Of a DNA stretch of 64,000 nt, positions 62,657-64,000 are shown one piece after another (position 1 is the stretch's first letter; each line of letters starts with the position of its first letter). The stretch covers positions 1-64,000 of the forward strand of contig SVMM01000014.1 of the NCBI GenBank assembly GCA_015067435.1, written 5' to 3'. This DNA is from Oscillospiraceae bacterium (GTDB lineage: Bacteria > Bacillota > Clostridia > Oscillospirales > Oscillospiraceae). Below the pieces are notes generated by a model. It had not been told where the DNA came from and ran no database searches. It saw nothing but the letters and a program-made list of their open reading frames with translations. Made by a program: the position numbers and the translations under genes.

Positions 62657-63220
62657 TTATGCCCACGGGTCTTCCGCCGCGGGGACGCGGATGTCGGAGA
62701 GGCATTGCAGCTCGTTTAAGAACCACTGACCCGTGGAGGGCTTTTTGCGCAGCTTGACCGGTCTGGGAGAATCCGCGCCGGCGCTTTGTACGTACAGCAC
62801 CGCCCAGTTCTCGTTGTCAAAGGAATAGGGATTCGCGGAAACCGTGATCCGGTACGGGACTTCGGGTTTGTAGCCGTTTTCGACGCTTGCTCCGGCGAAG
62901 AAGGAAAAGCTCTTATAGTACTTACCCGCAAGGCGCTCCTTGATAAACTGCTTTTCGTATTCGGACAGCGGCTCGGGTCCCTTGAGGAAATTCAGCATCT
63001 CCAGCGCGGCGAACTCGTTCTCTTGCAGACGGCACAGCGCGGCGATCGCGAGCGCGGCGGTCTTGAACGGCGTGTCCAGCGACGCCTCCGGCAGCGCTTG
63101 CAGCTCCGCGAGCGCCGCGGGCAGCGCGGCGAAAGTAAACGTCTCGCTCCGGCTCTCTCCGGCGCCGGCGCCGCCGTCGGGCGCGGCCTTGACTTGCAGC
63201 AGATCGTTCGGGTTCATCAT
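62657..63220 (-). CDS. Unrecognised protein upstream of the beta-helix lipoprotein
   Basis: 187 residues, no signal peptide or membrane helix. The first ~75 residues are helical and Ala/Leu-rich (TFAALPAALAELQALPEAS...ALAIAALCRL). A mixed region follows with LKGPEPLSEYEKQFIKERL, YKSFSFFAGAS, PYRITVSANPYSFDNENWAVLYV, and a final RKKPSTGQWFLNELQCLSDIR. It resembles uncharacterised clostridial proteins seen beside regulatory or envelope genes, but I cannot name the family with confidence. Confidence 0.7.
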   Translation of the reverse strand: MMNPNDLLQVKAAPDGGAGAGESRSETFTFAALPAALAELQALPEASLDTPFKTAALAIAALCRLQENEFAALEMLNFLKGPEPLSEYEKQFIKERLAGKYYKSFSFFAGASVENGYKPEVPYRITVSANPYSFDNENWAVLYVQSAGADSPRPVKLRKKPSTGQWFLNELQCLSDIRVPAAEDPWA

Positions 63221-63449
63221 GCTCCTCCTTTTCAGGTTAAATTGTCACATTTTCCGCGGGTCGTGCGCGCACGCCCACCCTATGGATTATAACCCAGACG
63301 GCTCGCCTTGGCAAACAAAAATGCGCCGGCACGGGGAAAACCGTCCGACATTGGAGGCAATGCACAAAATCATCTTTGTTTTTTTGTGTGTCCCGCGAGC
63401 CGAAACATGCTGAAAATACAAAAAATATCTCGCCTTTTTGATTATAATG

Positions 63450-63458
63450 TGCTATAAT
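63450..63458 (+). promoter_or_regulatory. Extended -10 promoter of the hydrogenase-like gene
   Basis: TGC followed by TATAAT (63453-63458), an extended -10 element in an AT-rich stretch 50 bases before the start. No good -35. Confidence 0.5.
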
Positions 63459-63507
63459 ATAGGAGATGAATTATGCGCAAAAGATCTCGGAGGGGAGGGA
63501 AGCGGAC

Positions 63508-64000
63508 ATGGGCCTTGTCTACACCAACGACCGCTGCATCGGCTGCAACAAGTGCATCAACGTGTGCAGCGCCATCGGCGCCTGCGTCTCCGTCGCGGAA
63601 AACGGCAAGGCACACATCGTCGTGAACGAGGATCGCTGCGTCGCCTGCGGCAGCTGTATCGACGTGTGCGTGCACGGCGCGCGGGAGTACCGGGACGACA
63701 CGGAGCGCTTCTTCGCCGATCTGCAAAACGGCGAGCCGATCTCCCTGTTGCTCGCCCCCTCGTTCAAGGCAAACTATCCCGACCGCTACGCCGCCATTCT
63801 CGGCGGGTTGAAGGCGATGGGCGCGCGCCGGATCATCAGCGTATCCTTCGGCGCGGACATCACCACATGGGGCTATCTCAACTACATCCGGAAATACAAC
63901 TTCTACGGCGGCATCTCCCAGCCCTGCCCCGCGCTGGTGTCCTATATCGAGCACTATATGCCGGAGCTTCTGCCCAAGCTCTTCCCCGTGCAGAGCCCGC
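63508..64000 (+). CDS. [FeFe]-hydrogenase-like protein, N-terminal part (runs off the window)
   Basis: 164 codons are visible. Two ferredoxin-type [4Fe-4S] motifs open the protein (CIGCNKCINVC at Cys10-20, and CVACGSCIDVC near 47-57). The hydrogenase large-subunit fold follows (SLLLAPSFKANYPDRYAAIL, ISVSFGADITTWGYL), then SQPCPALVSYIEHYMP with the H-cluster P1-like PCPA motif. The start ATG follows GGAGGGGAGG. The short ferredoxin N-terminus is typical of putative sensory (group C/D) [FeFe] hydrogenases, whose C-terminal signalling domains would lie outside. Catalytic competence cannot be judged from this piece. Confidence 0.87.
   Translation, partial: MGLVYTNDRCIGCNKCINVCSAIGACVSVAENGKAHIVVNEDRCVACGSCIDVCVHGAREYRDDTERFFADLQNGEPISLLLAPSFKANYPDRYAAILGGLKAMGARRIISVSFGADITTWGYLNYIRKYNFYGGISQPCPALVSYIEHYMPELLPKLFPVQSP

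Overview
The window is GC-rich, densely coded and carries no tRNA, rRNA, CRISPR array or insertion sequence that I can see. The gene set suggests a strict anaerobe of the high-GC Clostridia (Oscillospiraceae-like). The indicators are an SLH-domain envelope protein, lipoproteins with Thr/Pro-rich linkers, the acetylase branch of diaminopimelate synthesis, two large Opp operons, a TAXI-type TRAP transporter, an AmmeMemoRadiSam pair, UPF0397/ECF transport, DUF937 and DUF4342 proteins and an [FeFe]-hydrogenase-like protein. The taxonomic placement is inference.

Layout. 1-6341 (-): a giant secreted multidomain protein, cut by the window edge. 6550-7929 (-): a polytopic membrane LuxR-type regulator with a strong promoter and terminator. 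8138-13580 (-): an export operon (adaptor, ATPase, MacB-like permease, SLH protein) whose adaptor lacks its 5' end. It meets, head to head, a nitroreductase that also lacks its 5' end (13592-14173, +), so positions 13581-13592 look like a rearrangement or assembly joint. 14338-17705 (-): TAXI-TRAP transporter. 17903-20604 (-): dapH, N-acetyl-DAP deacetylase, dapF. The TRAP and dap units begin with the same kind of short leader, in which a small AAAGGY-loop hairpin overlaps an intrinsic terminator.

21222-26216 (+): a LarA-like protein, a PLP aminotransferase and a three-gene polar amino acid ABC transporter. 26265-27029 (-): PdaB-like deacetylase. 27099-36987 (-): a peptide-use unit running from an M3 oligoendopeptidase through a membrane protein into oppA-B-C-D-F and a small membrane protein, driven by a near-consensus promoter at 37026-37054. 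37185-41783 (-): MATE pump, AmmeMemoRadiSam radical SAM enzyme, fused Memo-AMMECR1 protein and DegV. 42035-44038 (+): GH31 glycosidase divergent from degV, with a palindromic operator between them.

44088-50608 (mostly -): D,D-carboxypeptidase, DUF937, a membrane protein on +, DUF4342, and an ECF transporter (EcfT, fused EcfA-EcfA, UPF0397 S component). 50760-55250: an inositol-monophosphatase-like enzyme, a PilZ protein, a Rec-GGDEF-GGDEF-like protein and a PepD-like dipeptidase. 55486-61290 (+): a second Opp operon (B-C-D-F-A). Its binding protein appears circularly permuted, with the usual C-terminal segment sitting directly after the signal peptide and linker. 61372-63220 (-): a beta-helix lipoprotein and an unrecognised protein. 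63508 to the end (+): start of an [FeFe]-hydrogenase-like protein.

The most unusual items are the permuted oligopeptide-binding protein, the twin leader attenuators, the head-to-head truncation at 13.58 kb, and the c-di-GMP protein whose receiver aspartate is replaced by glutamate.
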